Source: Azotobacter vinelandii (GTDB lineage: Bacteria > Pseudomonadota > Gammaproteobacteria > Pseudomonadales > Pseudomonadaceae). Taken from it: a stretch of 64,000 bases of DNA. Below the pieces are notes generated by a model, which saw only the letters and a list, made by a program, of their open reading frames with translations, was not told the origin of the DNA and did not search any database. This document shows, piece by piece, positions 61,860 to 64,000 of the stretch. The stretch lies in NCBI RefSeq assembly GCF_001571105.1, contig NZ_BCTD01000007.1. One strand, given 5' to 3'. The position numbers were made by a program, and so were the translations under genes. How positions within the stretch are numbered: the first letter of the stretch is position 1; every line of letters begins with the position of its first letter.

Positions 61860-61943
61860 ATACCGGTGGTACGGGCACAGGCGCCCGCCGAGGTACCGTC
61901 CAGCGGAGCGCCGCGCGGCGAGGCATTGCGTTCCGGCAAAGGG

Positions 61944-62186
61944 TCAGCGTCCACCGCGTCGCGGACCCTGGGTCAGGTGCGCCTGGCTGCAGTACCAGCG
62001 GCTGCCTTCGGCGAGGGCTTCCTCGCGCGGCAGGTGTATGCCGCAGTGGGCGCAGCGGACCATGGGCTTGGGGGCGTCGGGGCCACTCTTGTTGACGGGA
62101 GGGGCGGCGGGGCGCATCAGTCTGCGCCAGAGCCAGATGACGGCAATGATGACGAGGATCCAGAACAGCAGACGAAACAGGCCCAT
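61944..62186 (-). CDS. PP0621-family small membrane protein
   Basis: An 80-residue protein: one N-terminal transmembrane helix (MGLFRLLFWILVIIAVIWLWRRLM), a Pro-rich linker and a small zinc-binding-like motif with CAHCGIHLPREEAL and GSRWYCSQAH (Cys at two positions of a C-x-x-C pair plus a third Cys and His). This matches the PP0621 family of Pseudomonas, normally found just before pilS. Here pilS is missing after it, and its stop lies about 85 bp from the pilR fragment. Function unknown. Confidence 0.85.
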   Translation of the reverse strand: MGLFRLLFWILVIIAVIWLWRRLMRPAAPPVNKSGPDAPKPMVRCAHCGIHLPREEALAEGSRWYCSQAHLTQGPRRGGR

Positions 62187-62414
62187 GAGGTGCTCTAATC
62201 GAAAGAGAGCCGGCATTTTAGCAAGCCGGGGTTTGCCGGGGCCATGTCACTGTCTGCTTCCGTGCGTTGGTCGGCAGCTTCGAGGATGCTTTTCGGCTCT
62301 TCCCGCCAGGGGCCTTCGTGCGTTGTTTCCGCGGGCGCCGATGCGGGAGAATGGATTTTTTCGGAACGCGCCCGTGGCATGCCGGGTGCGTCATATTCAT
62401 CGGTGGAGACGGCC

Positions 62415-64000
62415 ATGAGCCAAACCCTGCGGGTCGTGATGGCCCAACTGAATCTGCGCGTCGGCGATGTGCACGGCAATGTCGAACGCATCATCGAGGC
62501 GGCCTGCAGTGCCCGCGACGACCGGGGCGCGGATGTCATCGTGTTTCCCGAACTGGCGCTGTGCGGCTACCCGCCGGAGGATCTGCTGCTGCGCTCGAGC
62601 ATGCAACTACGTATCGAGCAAGGCCTGCAGCGACTCAAGGACGAAGTGCGGGGCATCTATCTAGTGATCGGCTATCCCTGGCTGGAGGATGGGCGGCGCT
62701 TCAACGCCGCCGCGGTGATCGCCGATGGCGAGCTTCTCGCGAGCTACTACAAGCAGCATTTGCCGAACTATCGGGTGTTCGACGAGCGTCGCTACTTCGA
62801 GCCGGGCAGCGAGGCCTGCCTGCTGGATATCAAGGGCATCCCCGTGGCCCTGTCGATCTGCGAGGACATCTGGTTCCCCGGGCCCATGCGCCAGGCGCGC
62901 GAGGCCGGCGCACGGCTGATGCTCAGTCTGAACGCCTCGCCCTTCCACCTGGACAAGCAGCGCGAGCGCGAGGAGATCCTCGTCGCCAGGACGAGCGAAG
63001 GCGGCATGCCGGTGATCTACGTCAACCAGGTCGGCGGCCAGGACGAACTGGTCTTCGACGGCGGCTCCTGCGTGGTCGCGGCGGACGGTCAGGTCGTCCA
63101 GCGTGCGCCGGCCTTCGTCGAAGGGCTCTATCCGGTCGATCTCGGCATCGGGGACGACGGGGCGGCGACGCCGCGGGCCACCAACTGCGCGCCACTGCCC
63201 GAGCTGGAGGCGAGCGTGTATCAGGCGCTGGTGCTGGGCGTGCGCGACTATGTGTGCAAGAACGGCTTCAAGGGGGTGGTCTTGGGGCTGTCCGGCGGTA
63301 TCGATTCGGCCCTGACCCTGGCCGTGGCGGTGGATGCGCTCGGAGCGGAGCGGGTCGAGGCGGTGATGATGCCCTATCACTACACGGCGCAGATGAGTCT
63401 CGAGGATGCCGAGGCCGAGGCGCGCGCCCTGGGCGTGACCTATCGGGTGCTGCCGATCGCACCGATGGTCGAGGCCTTCATGGGGACCCTGGCGCCGGTG
63501 TTCGAGGGGCTCGGCCGGGATACCACCGAGGAGAACCTGCAGGCGCGCTGCCGCGGTACCCTGCTGATGGCCATTTCCAACAAGAAGGGCTATCTGGTGC
63601 TGACCACCGGCAACAAGAGCGAGATGGCGGTGGGCTACGCGACGCTCTACGGCGACATGGCCGGGGGCTTCGACGTGCTCAAGGACGTGCCCAAGACCCT
63701 GGTGTTCCGTCTCTGCGACTACCGCAATCGCCTGGGGGCGGTGATTCCCCAGCGGGTCGTCGACCGCCCGCCGTCGGCCGAATTGGCTCCGGGCCAGAAG
63801 GACGAGGATTCCCTGCCGCCCTATCCGGTGCTCGACGAGATCCTCAAGCTGTATATCGAGTACGACCTTTCGGCCAACGCCATCGTCGCCGAAGGTTTCG
63901 ACGAGGACACCGTCAGGCGGGTGCTGCGGCTGGTGGATCTCAACGAATACAAGCGCCGCCAGGCCGCGGTCGGAGTACGGGTGACCCAGCGCGGCTTCGG
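62415..64000 (+). CDS. nadE: Glutamine-dependent NAD+ synthetase, cut by the window end
   Basis: 528 codons are visible, running off the right edge; relatives are about 540-545 residues, so nearly all is present. The N-terminal nitrilase-type glutaminase domain has Glu in FPELALCGY, Lys in YKQHLPNYRVFDE and Cys in LSICEDIWF; the C-terminal synthetase domain carries the PP-loop GLSGGIDSALTLAV and later LTTGNKSEMAVGYATLYGDMAGGF. It makes NAD from deamido-NAD with glutamine. ATG at 62415 has GGAGA upstream. It diverges from the PP0621 gene. Confidence 0.95.
   Translation, partial: MSQTLRVVMAQLNLRVGDVHGNVERIIEAACSARDDRGADVIVFPELALCGYPPEDLLLRSSMQLRIEQGLQRLKDEVRGIYLVIGYPWLEDGRRFNAAAVIADGELLASYYKQHLPNYRVFDERRYFEPGSEACLLDIKGIPVALSICEDIWFPGPMRQAREAGARLMLSLNASPFHLDKQREREEILVARTSEGGMPVIYVNQVGGQDELVFDGGSCVVAADGQVVQRAPAFVEGLYPVDLGIGDDGAATPRATNCAPLPELEASVYQALVLGVRDYVCKNGFKGVVLGLSGGIDSALTLAVAVDALGAERVEAVMMPYHYTAQMSLEDAEAEARALGVTYRVLPIAPMVEAFMGTLAPVFEGLGRDTTEENLQARCRGTLLMAISNKKGYLVLTTGNKSEMAVGYATLYGDMAGGFDVLKDVPKTLVFRLCDYRNRLGAVIPQRVVDRPPSAELAPGQKDEDSLPPYPVLDEILKLYIEYDLSANAIVAEGFDEDTVRRVLRLVDLNEYKRRQAAVGVRVTQRGF

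Overview
The window is GC-rich, dense, non-plasmid-like chromosome from a gammaproteobacterium of the Pseudomonadaceae, most likely Azotobacter or a close Pseudomonas relative. The basis is an OprD-type porin, the block murJ-ribF-ileS-lspA-fkpB-ispH followed by the minor-pilin genes, thiO and a pilR remnant (the neighbourhood found in Pseudomonas aeruginosa), pepA-holC-valS diverging from lptFG, and Pseudomonas-type small proteins (DUF2790, PP0621 family). No rRNA, tRNA, CRISPR array or intact insertion sequence was found.

Region 1 (0.1-3 kb): an OprD-type porin, a GIY-YIG protein and a glutathione transferase-like protein, ending at a 143-bp nested inverted repeat. Region 2 (3.1-15.2 kb) is the main accessory block. 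Five minus-strand genes encode all five subunits expected of an acetophenone carboxylase-like, biotin-independent, ATP-dependent ketone carboxylase (apcA to apcE order and sizes). Upstream lies a sigma54 enhancer-binding regulator of the AcoR/AcxR type, and divergent from it a CobW-family metal-chaperone GTPase. A near-perfect -24/-12 sigma54 promoter precedes the carboxylase genes and a second one precedes the CobW gene. A perfect dyad with a weaker neighbour about two helical turns away lies about 145 bp upstream of the second promoter. Together these look like one inducible regulon: ketone carboxylase, its activator and a dedicated metal-insertion GTPase. The CoA ligase that would process the carboxylation product is not in the window, so the true substrate is open.

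Region 3 (15.2-34.7 kb): PPK2 kinase, nucleoid protein YejK, a HAD phosphatase, a TAXI-type binding protein, then a LysR regulator facing a class III dioxygenase / SDR / DUF2218 / cytochrome b561 cassette, the SbcDC nuclease, a TerC-CBS-CorC membrane protein, a GNAT-like protein, RlmF and a GGDEF-EAL protein. Region 4 (34.7-45.4 kb): valS, holC and pepA on one strand, lptF-lptG on the other, an RDD protein, a cold-shock protein, and a gene-poor 1.1-kb stretch followed by two small envelope proteins.

Region 5 (45.4-64 kb): murJ, ribF, ileS, lspA, fkpB, ispH (envelope, flavin, translation, signal-peptide and isoprenoid functions), then type IV pilus initiation genes: an inverted fimT-like gene and the tightly coupled pilE-pilV-pilW-pilX-pilY1. 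thiO follows. The PilS/PilR two-component system expected next is gone: only a decayed C-terminal piece of pilR survives, with an in-frame stop and substitutions in its conserved tail. The window ends in nadE, cut by the boundary a few codons before its end.
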